Shown here piece after piece: positions 1 through 11,617 of a stretch of DNA of 22,933 nucleotides. Position 1 is the stretch's first letter. Each line of letters opens with the position of its first letter. The translations under genes and the position numbers were made by a program. The stretch comes from Pelargonium cotyledonis (lineage: Eukaryota; Streptophyta; Magnoliopsida; Geraniales; Geraniaceae), in the NCBI GenBank assembly GCA_036897625.1, contig JAYMTA010000927.1, forward strand, positions 1-22,933, read 5' to 3'. The notes under the pieces were generated by a model. The model saw only the letters and a list, made by a program, of their open reading frames with translations, had not been told where the DNA came from and did not search any database.

Positions 1-835
1 CTCTAGGGAAACAGCTAGGGTTTCTCTCTCTTTCTCTCTAGAGCGGCGTGGCTTTTGGGCGAAGGTTATGGCTTAAAATCTGAGCGGTTTGTCTCTCGTT
101 TGAGTGTTATGCTTTTAAGGTATTTTGGGTTGTGGTGATTGTCATCGTTTATAGCAGTTTGGGTTCAACAAAAGTAGTGTTTTGGGCGTTGATAGTGGAA
201 GGTGTGATTGCGTCTATGGAAGAATTCAGTTCGGGAAGAGTTAGGAGTGACGCCAGTGATAGGACCAAGTCACGAGCAAACCGAGTTCGATAGGGGCTAG
301 TTCGACGAGTTGTGTCGATGAGAGGGTTTAGGGGCTCTAGCCCGCAAAGAGTGAAGGAAAAGGCAACGGAAAGTGAAACTGTGGCTATGGAAATGTTCAG
401 TATGGGGACAGTTCGTGATGACTCCTGTGATAGAATTAGGTCATGGGCAAGCAAAAATCAACGGGGTCTAGTTCGACGAGTGGTGGTGGTGGGTACGGTG
501 AATCGGATTACAATTCACCTAGTATCTCTAGCAGTGATGGGCGGCTTCCGTGGTAGAATCAGGTCGCGGGGTCGTCTTGAGTTCACAGTCTGATTCATAA
601 AGTCCGGCAGTGTTCGACATTAGTCCCACAGGCTGGGAGGGGGCTTGCCTAGCGCCCCCAACTTGCAGATTCGGGCAATTCCCACGAGTCTTTACTCAAT
701 GTCAAAATCCTCTATTGGAGGTCAAGGATATTATTTGCAAGTTTAATTTTGGAAGTTGATAAGACGGTAGTTTCCTATAAATTTCATCTAATATTTTATT
801 TCCTATATTAATAAAAGTTTCTCGTTCAAGGTAAA
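1..835 (+). other. Repeat-bearing region without a recognisable gene; possible decayed element or noncoding unit
   Basis: No convincing gene is visible. The stretch opens with a pyrimidine-rich CTAGGGTTTCTCTCTC-type sequence like a plant 5' UTR, carries a diverged tandem repeat (198-311 and 369-482) and ends with an AATAAA at 810-815 followed by A-rich sequence. A 37-codon Ser/Gly-rich ORF (442-555, start MGKQKSTGSSSTSGGGGYGE) and a 93-codon ORF (312-593) are open, but neither resembles a family I know. The leader-like start, the poly(A) signal and the A-rich tail would fit a short noncoding transcript, a retrogene or a non-LTR element remnant. This is inference only. Confidence 0.3.
198..482 (+). 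repeat. Diverged tandem duplication, period 171 bp
   Basis: Copies at about 198-311 and 369-482 align without a gap at an offset of 171 bp (57 codons). The shared 3' block CTAGTTCGACGAGT lies at 297-310 and 468-481, and both copies have CTATGGA in the same place (ATG at 216 and 387). Read from those ATGs the copies give MEEFSSGRVRSDASDRTKS and MEMFSMGTVRDDSCDRIRS, so similarity survives at protein level, but copy 1 has a TAG at 291-293. A short third trace, TAGAATCAGGTCGCGGG, lies at 554-570. Confidence 0.6.
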
Positions 836-1189
836 AATAAAAAGTCTGTTAAAAAAAACACTTTAAGCCCCAAAATTTTGTTTCACCCCAAATCTAAAAG
901 AGGTTAGTACAGGCCTTGAATATGACTTAAAATGCTGAATCCGTGCTGATAGCTGACCCGCTTCAGAAATCTCACCATTAAAACCAATTTCTTTTGACAG
1001 GTGTCAAATAGTTTCCTCAACATTAAATTCCCGAGAAACATACAGAAACAAGGAGTAGAAAATGAAGTGTCAATACTGAAATATCAGAAAACAACTTGGG
1101 TTGTTATTATTATGTCAATAGACCCAGTTTCTGCTTTTTCTTCCCAAATCCCAGCCATAGACGATGCGTTTTTTATCATACCCCTCTCA

Positions 1190-1668
1190 CCGTTAAAGCT
1201 ATCTCCTTCTCTCTCTTCTTCTGCAACTCCTTACCAGATCATATTTTCCTTCATTTTCCCACACTTTCTCGCTCCGATTTTCGTCCTCTGACACGCTTGA
1301 GCTCGCCGTTAATCATCGGAATCAGCCGAGTGTTGCTACGTTTCCAATCGGCTCTGTCCCCAAGACCTAAAGGCGAATCTTCTCAGTGTTTACTTCAGTT
1401 GACTTCGCAGTCTTCACTTTGATCATTGTGCTTGATCATGTGAAAGAGCTGATCGTTACCAATTGTGCAATCACTGTAATTGTGGAGCTGGTGATTCTAA
1501 TGGTCGATTTGAGTATTGGCAGAGATTTGGGCCTGTGCGAGCGTGCCAATTTTCTGTTTGATTGGAGCTTAGACAAGTTTTTGATGAGCTGGTGAATGGA
1601 AGGGTTTGGTTTTGAGAATGAGCGAGTCAATTGTTGCCGGTGTTTAGATTTTGTCTGGAGATTCTGTG
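1190..1668 (+). promoter_or_regulatory. Probable 5' leader of the RLD/PRAF gene, rich in upstream ORFs
   Basis: The sequence turns strongly pyrimidine-rich at about 1195-1275, as is common near plant transcription starts, so transcription probably begins near there; the exact start and any leader intron cannot be read. Four upstream AUGs precede the main start. One is a minimal AUG-UGA (1438-1443). One encodes 31 residues (1500-1595). One starts directly after that stop (1596-1685, 29 residues) and overlaps the main ATG in another frame. One encodes nine residues (1618-1647). If unspliced, this leader should lower translation of the main frame. The region about 836-1190 shows no gene and is likely promoter. 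Confidence 0.45.
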
Positions 1669-4600
1669 ATGTCACGTACCGATAGGATGGCCACGGATCT
1701 CGGCAGGACGGGCCCTGAAAGGGAAATCGAGCAGGTACTCCTGTTTTTCCATTTTCATTTTGGAATTGTGTTTTGGTCTGATAATTTGATGTAGCATGGC
1801 AAGTTTTAGATGGATAGAATGGGATTGGTGCTCAAATTGACTAGTGAATGTTGCGAACACTCTGTTATTTGTTGATTTGATCCCCAGATTTATCTTCTTG
1901 TTTAGGTTTTATGCTATATTGGTTGTATTTTATGAAATTGACTGTCTGCTGGTGAACTTATTATTGTTTGTGTAACTAATTGATGAATGATTAATGAATT
2001 ACCTTTGTCATACACAATTAAAGAAACGTTGTATACCTCTTTATCACAAACCTCTTACAGATCATAGTGCTTCTCCTTGAATTTGAATTTCATTGTTGTG
2101 CTAGATTAAACTAAACCTTTTATACGATTGGCCGTAAATGAGCTTTCCGCAAAATTGGATGCATAAGCTACAAAAATAATCACAAACTTAAATAATAGTT
2201 TTCTCAAACTTTGAGCAGCCTTATTATTGTACTATTGTTGTCTTTTTATGTCTTTATTTGACTTGCAATTCTGTCCATTAAAGTGGCCTAAAATGTTAAA
2301 TCCCTTGTGTGGTTAATTGAACACTTAATTTGTATAGTTTTGTTCCGGTTAGTTTGACTACTAGAATCAAGAGCAATGTCAGAGATGCATGTGGATGAAA
2401 AGCGACTCGTCTCTCTGAGAATAGTGTGAAGGTTGAAAGACGATTTCTTTGAAACAGTTTGTGGATTAAGTTGATGATAGTGATGAGACATAATTTTTAT
2501 AACACTCTTCACAAATGATGTATTGTTGTGCGACTAGACCGAAAATCAGGTGAACATAAAACTGGAAATTTGAATGGATTGTCAAGTTGGATATAATATA
2601 GGCCACTGAGAAATTTAAATAGGCATGCACACAGGGCGGGAGTGAGGTTTGAAGAAGCCCTTATATATTCAAAATAAGGGAAAACTAAAAAGTTTGAGAT
2701 AATAGTACATTTTTGTACGTCAAGACAACAATGCAATGGAATTAGAAGGACAGAGACAGCTGAATTATTGGGAGGCTTTGGTGGCAATGATAGTCAAAAG
2801 TGAGTTTTCTTAGAGGAGAGGAGCCCCTCTCATCTTCAAATGCACCCCTTCTCCGCATTCCTTATAAATGTACCAGCATTTGCTTTTGATGAGGAAAACA
2901 ACTTACGCATCGAGAAGATTAAAACTTAAAACAATTACAGAAGAATTATCTGTCTCTTGTACAACCATGGAGTCAAATTGTCCCTTGGAGGATGACACCT
3001 CACATAGAAATATCGGCCAGGAGTCGTACAACCGGGAACTTTCTGCTGTGTCATCTTGATGGATACAACTCATTGATTCTTCTATTGTATGAAGGGATGA
3101 AAGTTTTTTAAAGCAAGCATTTTCTTTTTTCTCACTCTCCATTTCATATTTATTGAGATTGAAGCTATGTACCATTTGTTACTGAGGTGTAAGGATTTTG
3201 AAGGAAAAATATTGTGTCATTGCGAGGAAATTAAATCAGACAATGTTCGAACTATGTTTCTAGACATCACTTATAAGTCATAAATCCCGAGTAACTTTGT
3301 ATTTATCTCTTTTCTGAATAAAAAGAAGTTGAATATGTTTAATTATGTTTTGGCTTAAAAAGTTATATACTTAAATAAGCAATGTCCATGACTAAGGCGA
3401 TTGAAGTTCAAATCCCCACTCGGTCATGTCAAGTATAGAAATTTGCTGTTAGGGGGTGAATAGATAGTTTTCTTGCATGATAGCATTTCTTCAATTACCA
3501 AATGTAGATTTTCTATTGACTGAAGTTTTCTATTAGTCTGATATAAGTACATTGTTTGGTTGTCTAGTTCGCCTAAAATGATATCTATGTACAATAATTA
3601 GATTGCCTTATGTTCTCCGAAATAGGACATGAAGTCGGAGGGTATTGTGAGATAGAGAATTTTTCCCTTTTGCAACATCATCATTTGTTCATGTGAAACT
3701 TGATCTACACTGTTCAAGGAATATACATGATTTCTAGTAGATGATTATATGTATAATATTTTTTATATATTTTTTTTAGTAATACCATGTTTCTAATTTT
3801 AGGTAGTTTAGTGAACTTATAACTTTGTCGGTCAAGAACGATAAATTTCTGGTTAGGCTCTCAAATATACACTGCATAAATGTTCAATATGTGTAGTCTG
3901 TTTCTAAAGTGTCATCAATATACCGATGTGGGGACTGCACCTGCCTGAATTCTCTACAACCTATCATTAGGCTATATTATTGCACCTAATGATTCATATA
4001 TTTATTCGTCATTTTGTGCTAGACTTATGTTTTTTCTCTAAGCCAAATCATTTTCTTACCTACCTCCAAATAAGATAAATTTGCCTGAGTTTAGTTCTTG
4101 GCTGATCTTTATAACAGGCCATAACTGCTCTAAAGAAAGGAGCATATTTGCTCAAATATGGAAGAAGAGGAAAACCGAAGTTTTGCCCCTTCCGGCTTGC
4201 CAATGTGAGTGTATTTTTATATTTGGTCATTGTGCTAATTATAGTTGTTTGTAAAGTTATCTTTTTCATTTCTTTTCATTCTACCACACTTATCCCGATC
4301 ACCAGCTTGTAACTTGTAAGATATGTATTTCTTATACAAGTGCTTAATCTTTATTACTGGAAAAGGGAACTATTGACACACCTTAACAGTTTACCAGGTC
4401 TTAGGTCTTATGTTTTCTGCACAAAGATACTTAATATGAAAAAGCATTATTGTGACTATCAGATCTTAATAGTAATTTGATGTCAAACTAACCGTAAATC
4501 TCTCTCTCTCTCTCTCTCTCTCTACATACTTTTGTGATAGTCACATTTGTGCTAGTAATAACATATACATATTCACGCCAATTCTTTCTTTCTTTTTTCT

Positions 4601-7600
4601 TTTTGTGGATAAATGTCAATATTGTTTCTACTAACTATTTTTAGAAGTGTTTTATTGTGTTATTGCTTTCAGGACGAATCTGTTTTGATATGGTTCTCAG
4701 GGAAAGAAGAGAAACACCTTAAATTAAGCCATGTGTCTAGAATCATCTCTGGGCAGCGTACTGTAAGTATCCTGTTCCTTAGATAATATCCATTAGTACA
4801 ACCATTCTGCCATGTTTCAGATATGTGGAATTGTGGAAACATTGCCTAGTTTCTCTAACATGTAATACTTATTTTACATGGTAGATAGATAGCTGATGAT
4901 GTTGAACTTCTGTTTCTTCCTATTTGGCTGTAGTCAATATTTGTTTTTTGGTTTATATATTTTGCATACTACTGTTTTTTTTTTTTTTTTCACTGATTAA
5001 ACATGATCCATTGCAGCCTATCTTTCAAAGGCATCCACGACCTGAGAAGGAGTACCAGTCATTTTCTCTCATATATAATGACAGGTCCCTGGATTTGGTG
5101 AGTATATTAATCTTTGTGGCAATCACTTCCATTTATTATCTTTTTTATGCATTTGAATATTGGCAAGTCCCATGTTATGCATTCTCTCTCTTCACCATAT
5201 ATGATCAACTGTAAAATTGTTTTAAAGTATGACCCTTGTGTACCAGATTTGCAAGGATAAAGATGAAGCAGAGGTGTGGTTTAGTGGTTTAAAAGCACTA
5301 ATTTCACGTGGTCATCAGCGAAAGTGGAGAACAGAATCAAGGAGTGATGGAATCCCATCTGAAGCAAATAGTCCTCGAACATACACGCGAAGAAGCTCTC
5401 CATTGAATTCTCCGTTTGGCAGTAACGATAGCTTGCAAAAAGTATTAAGTATTAGCTTTATGCATCTTCTGTATGTACCTTAAATTAAGAATTTCAATTG
5501 ATAGTATATTCATTTGCTTTATCCAGGACGGAGGTGACCACCTTCGCCTTCATAGTCCATGTGAAAGTCCCCCCAAAAATGGTTTAGACAAAGCATATTC
5601 AGATGTGATTGTTTATGCTGTTCCTCCAAAGAGTTTCTTCCCATTAGACTCTGCCAGTGCCTCTGTTCATTCCATATCATCAGGAGGCTCAGACAGTGTA
5701 CATGGCCATATGAAGGGAATGGCCATGGATGCCTTTAGAGTTAGTTTATCAAGTGCTGTTAGCTCATCAAGTCAAGGTTCTGGTCATGATGATGGTGATG
5801 CGTTGGGGGATGTTTTCATGTGGGGTGAAGGTACTGGAGATGGTATTGTAGGTGGTGGAGCTCAAAGAGTTGGAAGTTCTCTTGGTGTAAAAATTGATTC
5901 TTTGTTGCCTAAAGCCTTGGAATCTGCAGTAGTACTTGATGTTCTGAACATTGCTTGTGGTGGGCGACATGCTGCCCTGGTGACCAAGCAAGGGGAAGTT
6001 TTTTCTTGGGGGGAAGAATCTGGAGGCAGGCTTGGGCATGGTGTGGACTCTGATGTATTGCATCCAAAACTGATTGATTCCCTTAGTAATATAAATATTG
6101 AACTTGTGGCATGTGGTGAGTACCATACTTGTGCTGTAACTCTCTCTGGTGATTTGTACACTTGGGGTGACGGCACTTACAATTTTGGTCTTCTTGGGCA
6201 TGGGAATGAAGTAAGCCACTGGGTCCCGAAAAGAGTAAATGGACCTTTAGAGGGCATACATGTGTCATCTATCTCTTGTGGACCCTGGCACACAGCTGTC
6301 GTGACTTCTGCTGGGCAATTATTTACTTTTGGTGATGGGACATTTGGTGTTTTGGGCCACGGTGACCGGAAAAGTGTTTCTTTACCCAGGGAAGTAGAGT
6401 CACTAAAGGGACTCCGCACTGTGCGAGCAGCTTGCGGTGTTTGGCATACTGCTGCTGTTGTTGAAGTCATGGTTGGGAATTCAAGTTCAAGCAACTGTTC
6501 TTCAGGGAAATTATTCACTTGGGGAGATGGAGATAAAGGTCGACTTGGGCATGGAGACAAGGAAGCAAAACTTGTCCCTACTTGCGTTGCTGCTCTTGTT
6601 GAACCTAACTTTTGTCAAGTTGTATGCGGACATAGTCTGACAGTTGCACTGACAACCTCGGGCCATGTGTACACAATGGGCAGCCCAGTTTATGGCCAGC
6701 TAGGAAATCCTCAAGCTGATGGAAAGCTCCCTACCCGAGTTGAGGGAAAGCTCTCCAAGAATTTTGTGGAGGAGATTACTTGTGGTGCATATCACATTGC
6801 AGTTTTAACTTCAAGAACTGAAGTTTACACTTGGGGTAAGGGAGCAAATGGCAGGTTAGGTCATGGGGACATAGATGATAGAAACTCCCCAACACTAGTA
6901 GAAGCTCTGAAAGATAAGCAAGTGAAAAGTATTGCTTGTGGTACTAATTTTACGGCAGCTATTTGCCTTCACAAGTGGGTCTCTGGTGTTGATCAGTCTA
7001 TGTGTTCCGGCTGTCGTTTGCCTTTTAATTTCAAGAGAAAACGTCATAATTGTTATAATTGCGGACTTGTGTTTTGTCACTCGTGCAGCAGTAAGAAGTC
7101 TCTTAAAGCTTCTATGGCGCCAAACCCCAACAAACCCTACCGTGTCTGTGATAGTTGTTTTAGTAAGCTTAAGAAAGCCATTGAAACTGATGCTTCATCT
7201 CAGTCTTCTGTGAGTAGAAGAGGAGGTATCAATCAAGGCCAAATTGAGTTCATTGATAAAGATGATAAGATGGACTCCAGATCTCGTACACAACTTGCTA
7301 GATTTTCTTCAATGGAATCCTTGAAACACGTAGAAAATCGATCTTCGAAGAGAAACAAGAAATTTGAATTTAACAGCAGTCGCGTTTCACCTGCTCCAAA
7401 TGGAGGCTCACAGTGGGGAGCGCGTAATATCTCTAAATCTCTCAATCCAGTCTTTGGATCGTCCAAAAAGTTCTTCTCAGCATCTGTTCCAGGTTCTCGA
7501 ATTGTTTCTCGAGCAACATCACCAATATCAAGACGGCCCAGCCCTCCTCGTTCCACGACTCCAACACCTACATTGGGAGGACTTACCTCACCAAAAGTTG

Positions 7601-10600
7601 ATGTTGATGAGGCAAAAAGGACAAATGATAGCCTTAGCCAAGAGGTCATAAAATTAAGAGCACAGGTATATAGATCTCCCTAACTTTTCAATCACCTGTA
7701 CATTTTCTTGATATTCAACTATGTATTAGTGAATGTCAGCTTTATTCATGATTCTCTAATACATGAGCATACAATTTAAATATCTAATCCATAATTAAGG
7801 CTGCAATACAGAAAAGTCAAAAGTGTGTCCAAACATATGCTTTCTGTGCCACTTATTCTCTTACACAAGTTTTAGCCTTTAAGTGGTACATGTCAACTTT
7901 TTGTCTAGTCTAGAGGTGAAGTCACCTTGTACTTGTAACTGGTACGTTCAACTGTTTATTTTGCATTTCACATGTAAAAGCAACAATTAATCTTTAGTGA
8001 TTTTTGGGCTTACTTTGTAAATGAGAGCATAATCTCTTGCTAGATTGTTTGTACGACTTGAAATGACAGTGTTGAACACAATATAGTGATACAGTTCTCC
8101 CCATGTAAAAAATGCGGAATGATTTCTAACTGACATGCAAATTTAATGTGTAAATATATTTTTTTAACTGCTTATACTCTTTTACCCAATGAACGAGTAA
8201 CTGCAACAGCATAAGGAAAAATATTAAAATATCATATTTGAGTAAAATATTGTATGAGTCAGACAAGTCTCTTTTGGTATGCTTTAGATCTTATTGTATA
8301 ATTCAAGTATGTACGAAAACCCACTCAACCCAATTAGTCCTTTGGTCATTTTTGTAGCTTGTGCCTTGCAAGTTTATATGGATTTGAGAACAGTTTTTGT
8401 TGGCGGATTTACTTTGCTGGATGAACTGTAGTTAGGCTATAACGGTGCATATGAATCTGTAGCACTGCCCACACTAAGGAATTCCCTGCTGAGAAATAGG
8501 ATATTATGTATCTACCTATGCATAAAAGTTGCTCTTTGGACTGTAAATGTAGTGATTCTTTTTCCCGATCATATATTCAGCTTTCTGGATTGCTGGTTCA
8601 TAATGCGTAATTGTTAATCTTTCAGGTGGAAAATCTTACGCGCAAAGCTCAACTTCAAGAAATTGAGTTGGAAAGAACAACTAAACAACTGAAGGAGGCA
8701 ATAGCAATTGCAGGGGAAGAGGCTGGAAAATGTAAAGCTGCAAAGGAAGTGATCAAGTCACTTACTGCCCAGGTAAGACGGAATTTCACATTAATTAGTA
8801 ATTTAGTATGATGATAAATAGGGTTGTTAAGACATTTGGCAAAATAAACCTTACTCTGTTATGTGCTTTTCAGTAGTTACATATTGCAATTTTTATCTAC
8901 ATCAGAAGACATCATATTCAAGACTTCAAGTAGTAAATGAGAATACCTGATTGTAGTATAACCAAAAGAGAATATTAAGCAAGCACTAGATAGGAAGTTA
9001 GTGATTGACCTTTAATCTTGTAGTTCTGCTTTTTATAAACTTCTGTCAGAACTGGTAAGCGTGGTGTTCTGAAGATACAGCTGTCTATTTTGAGGAATAT
9101 GTTTTTTTTTTACAAATTACTTTGTAGGAATAAACAAATCAAATGACCAGAAGTGTGGAACACATGTTACTGATCATCATTTACACCACCATTTCTCTTA
9201 TCATCTTTAATCTTATTATAACACTCCTGACTCAACAGCGAACAATCAAACTCTTCATCCTAATTAGCAGCGACATGATGAGACCTAAATAACAAATCAA
9301 ACTAGAGATGACAATTTGGATCCGAACCCGGTCAAATCCACACGAAAATCCGAAATCTATCCGAACCGATATATTTGGCCAAATGACTAAACAACCCACA
9401 AAGTCCGAAATCTATCCGAACCGATCCAAACGCCTTTAGGATCAGATTCGGATTACTCTTTGTCAATACAAAATTCGAATCACTACCTCTAAATCAAACG
9501 ATCAAAGTCAAATGTTGTAAACCATCTCGGTCCTCTCAAGGTTTCAGGGTCAAGCCTTCCTTCAGGTGTTGTTGGTATTGCCTATAAAAAAAAATGTTGT
9601 AAACCATCAAAATCAATGGATCCAATTGAAAACTAATGGTAGGTAGTGTATTCAAATAATTTTTTTGCAGTAATGCAAAGTCAACGGTACTGAGTGCATA
9701 TTGAAAATCAAGTCAGAGTTAATGAAACCCTTAGTGCAAATCAAATATAGTGAGTCAATATCAAAGTGACAGCCAGAGAGACGAGGCAAATAATTTTAGC
9801 TGACAAAGGTGCATACTGATGAGTGATTCATGGGGTCCACCATCAGTTGCCAATATTATTGCATATGTAACTTCTCTGTAGTGATCTTGGAGAATCACTA
9901 CACCATTATCATGATCTTAGAAGATTCAAAACCTAAATTTCAATGCCATCTGGCAGATCTCGAAGATAAGATCGAAGGAGTTGCCTTTGTTGCAAGATGG
10001 TAGTCATATTAAGTTGTGAGAAAAACTTCCTCTTATTGAACTGAGTTGCTTTACCTTCTTGTTTCGTGCTCCATCTGAACTAGAAAATAAGGGAAATGAA
10101 ACAAACAGAACCTATTTACACATTCTATATGTTTAACCTTTCTTGAAATTCCTGTCTAGTTATAGCTGTGGCAGTAGATTCTTTTACACTTCTGTTTAGT
10201 TAAAAATGTTAGAATATATGATTTTGGCAATTTTAATCTTGTAATTATGTGGATATGCAATGGAAATGTAAAACTTATATCTAGATATAAATTAAAATTT
10301 TAATCAATATAAAATGAGGTTACAAACATGTTATTTATATCTTTATATTGCCTTAAGTTAGTGGTGAAGCTTAATTCTGTGTATGATGGATTCAGAAATT
10401 TTGTGAGCTGAGTATTTAATTTCTTCTACTCATCAATATTACATTCTAGTTTTGTTACCCATGATACATTTTTTCGATGTCTTAAATAGTTAAAGGACAT
10501 GGCTGAAAGGCTGCCTGTGGGAGCTCCTCGTACCATCAAATCTCCTTCGTTTACTTCGTTGGTCTCAAATCCTGTTCTCAGTGATATTTCTGTTGGTTCC

Positions 10601-11550
10601 ACGGACTGTTTAAGTAGTCAAATAATGTGCCAAGAACTAGATTCAAATGGATCAAACTTCCAGCTGCTTTCTAATGGGTCAATTCCTACTACTAACCGCA
10701 TTTCAAGTCATAACAAACAAGGCCATGCAGAGGCAATAACTGGAAATGGGGGCAGAATGAAAGAAGGTGAATCTCGTAATGATACTGAATGGGTTGAACA
10801 AGATGAGCCTGGTGTGTATATAACACTAACCTCCTTGCCTGGTGGCGTCAAAGATCTAAAGCGTGTCCGCTTCAGGTATGTTATGTTGAACCTGAAATAA
10901 TTCTATTTTGCAAATTCTAGTGCCTTGTCTACTTGTAGGCCTGTTGGCAATAACAGCTCTAGCAGATACTTGGTGTAATATGGGGTATCTATTTATGAGT
11001 TCTAAATTCTAATCAAGCCATTAAGACAAGATACTCATTAGGGAGTCATGTTATGTATGCTTTGTATGTGCGTCAACATGAATATAGGTTATTATTATAT
11101 AAAATAATCAATATTTGATGTATGTTACAGCACAACTATTTTAACAAATCTAATCCTTCCATTCCATTTATGTCATGATAGTATTGATTTTGGTAAATAT
11201 TACTTTCTAACAAAGATCATTGACTTGAGTTTCTGTTTATTTTTAATCTAAACATATTTTTGGTCCCAAAAAAGGGAAGAAGTTATCATATACCTTACCA
11301 AACACGTGTAAAGCACCATCACCTAGTTTTCTATGCCCCTTACTAATTTCTTACCCTATCTCAGCAACAGTATAGAACTTGTACAAAATATTAAGATTTG
11401 AACTGTTTTGCATGCAGTCGGAAGCGGTTTAGTGAGAAGCAGGCAGAACAGTGGTGGACGGAGAACCGAGCAAGAGTATATGAACAATACAACGTGCGCA
11501 TGATTGACAAGTCCAGTGTTGGTGTAGGGAGTGTGGATTTCGCCCATTGA
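1669..11550 (+). CDS. RLD: PH-RCC1-FYVE-BRX protein of the PRAF/RLD family (1107 aa, nine coding exons)
   Basis: Coding exons are 1669-1734, 4118-4204, 4673-4762, 5017-5097, 5247-5441, 5527-7665, 8626-8772, 10490-10875 and 11418-11550. All introns are GT-AG and the frame is continuous (3324 nt). The order is a PH domain (about 20-135), an RCC1 propeller (about 268-654, repeated WGxGxxGxLGHG units and ACGxxHT motifs), a FYVE zinc finger (about 656-727, C-x2-C pairs), a Ser-rich linker ([19 protein letters not shown]), a coiled coil (about 865-945) and a C-terminal BRX motif (about 1036-1094). Known for the family: PH binds phosphoinositides, RCC1 acts on Rab GTPases, and RLD proteins bind LAZY1-like proteins and guide auxin carrier traffic in gravitropism. 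From memory it most resembles Arabidopsis RLD2/RLD3 (At5g12350/At5g19420). M7 (1687) has a better start context than M1, but M1 matches family N-termini. Confidence 0.93.
1735..4117 (+). other. Intron 1 of the RLD gene (2.4 kb)
   Basis: The intron is bounded by GT at 1735 and CAG at 4115-4117. It is AT-rich and mostly featureless. A stretch at 2903-3175 is open on the minus strand for 90 codons with protein-like composition and meets a perfect GTAAGT donor at 2906-2901 on that strand, so it could be a captured gene fragment. A tRNA B-box-like GTTCAAATC occurs at 3406-3414 without an A box at the right spacing. No complete element with flanking duplications was recognised. Confidence 0.7.
4499..4523 (+). 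repeat. (TC)12 microsatellite in RLD intron 2
   Basis: An uninterrupted TC dinucleotide run of about 25 bp lies in the intron between the exons ending at 4204 and starting at 4673. It is likely length-variable between individuals. Nothing suggests a function. Confidence 0.9.
7666..8625 (+). other. Intron 6 of the RLD gene (960 bp)
   Basis: The intron is bounded by GTATAT at 7666 and TTTCAG ending at 8625. It is AT-rich, without open frames of note and without recognised repeats or RNA genes. The next exon (8626-8772) encodes the coiled-coil part of the protein. Confidence 0.8.
8773..10489 (+). other. Intron 7 of the RLD gene (1.7 kb), with transposon debris
   Basis: The intron is bounded by GTAAGA at 8773 and AATAG ending at 10489. 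It holds a 22-bp direct repeat starting TCCGAAATCTAT at 9349-9370 and 9404-9425, within a stretch of repeated TCCGAACC words at about 9318-9450 that resembles common degenerate plant element sequence. It also holds a short retroposed insertion with a 17-bp target duplication (9510-9608). The rest shows nothing recognisable. Confidence 0.7.
9510..9608 (+). mobile_element. Short 5'-truncated retroposon tail with 17-bp target-site duplication
   Basis: AAATGTTGTAAACCATC occurs at 9510-9526 and again, identically, at 9592-9608. Between them lie 65 bp (9527-9591) that end in CCTAT followed by an A run. Identical long direct repeats around a segment ending in an A tract are the signature of target-primed reverse transcription, as used by LINEs and the SINEs they mobilise. 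The insert is too short to carry coding sequence and looks like the extreme 3' end of such an element. The perfect duplication suggests a fairly recent insertion. The family assignment is inference. Confidence 0.65.
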
Positions 11551-11602
11551 TGCATGGAACAATCATCTGTAAATGACATGGTCTGTTTCAGGTACACTAG
11601 GA

Positions 11603-11617
11603 GGGGGGGGGGGGGGG
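11603..11617 (+). repeat. G15 homopolymer just after the RLD stop codon
   Basis: Fifteen consecutive G residues lie about 50 bp downstream of the stop at 11548-11550, in the presumed 3' UTR or in a 3' UTR intron. Runs like this are length-unstable, can form G-quadruplexes and are a frequent site of sequencing error, so the exact length is uncertain. Confidence 0.8.

Noticed and set aside
3361-3440. tRNA gene or SINE suggested by GTTCAAATC at 3406-3414
   Set aside because: A B-box-like word is present, but no cloverleaf can be drawn, no A box lies 30-60 bp upstream, and no tail or target duplication was found.
5473-5526. In-frame upstream extension of the large RLD exon (ATG at 5473)
   Set aside because: The sequence before 5527 is intron ending in ATCCAG; joining 5441 to 5527 keeps the frame and the family sequence.
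5767-6560. Several overlapping minus-strand ORFs of 60-150 codons
   Set aside because: They lie opposite the large RLD exon that encodes unmistakable RCC1 repeats; they have no family resemblance and overlap one another.
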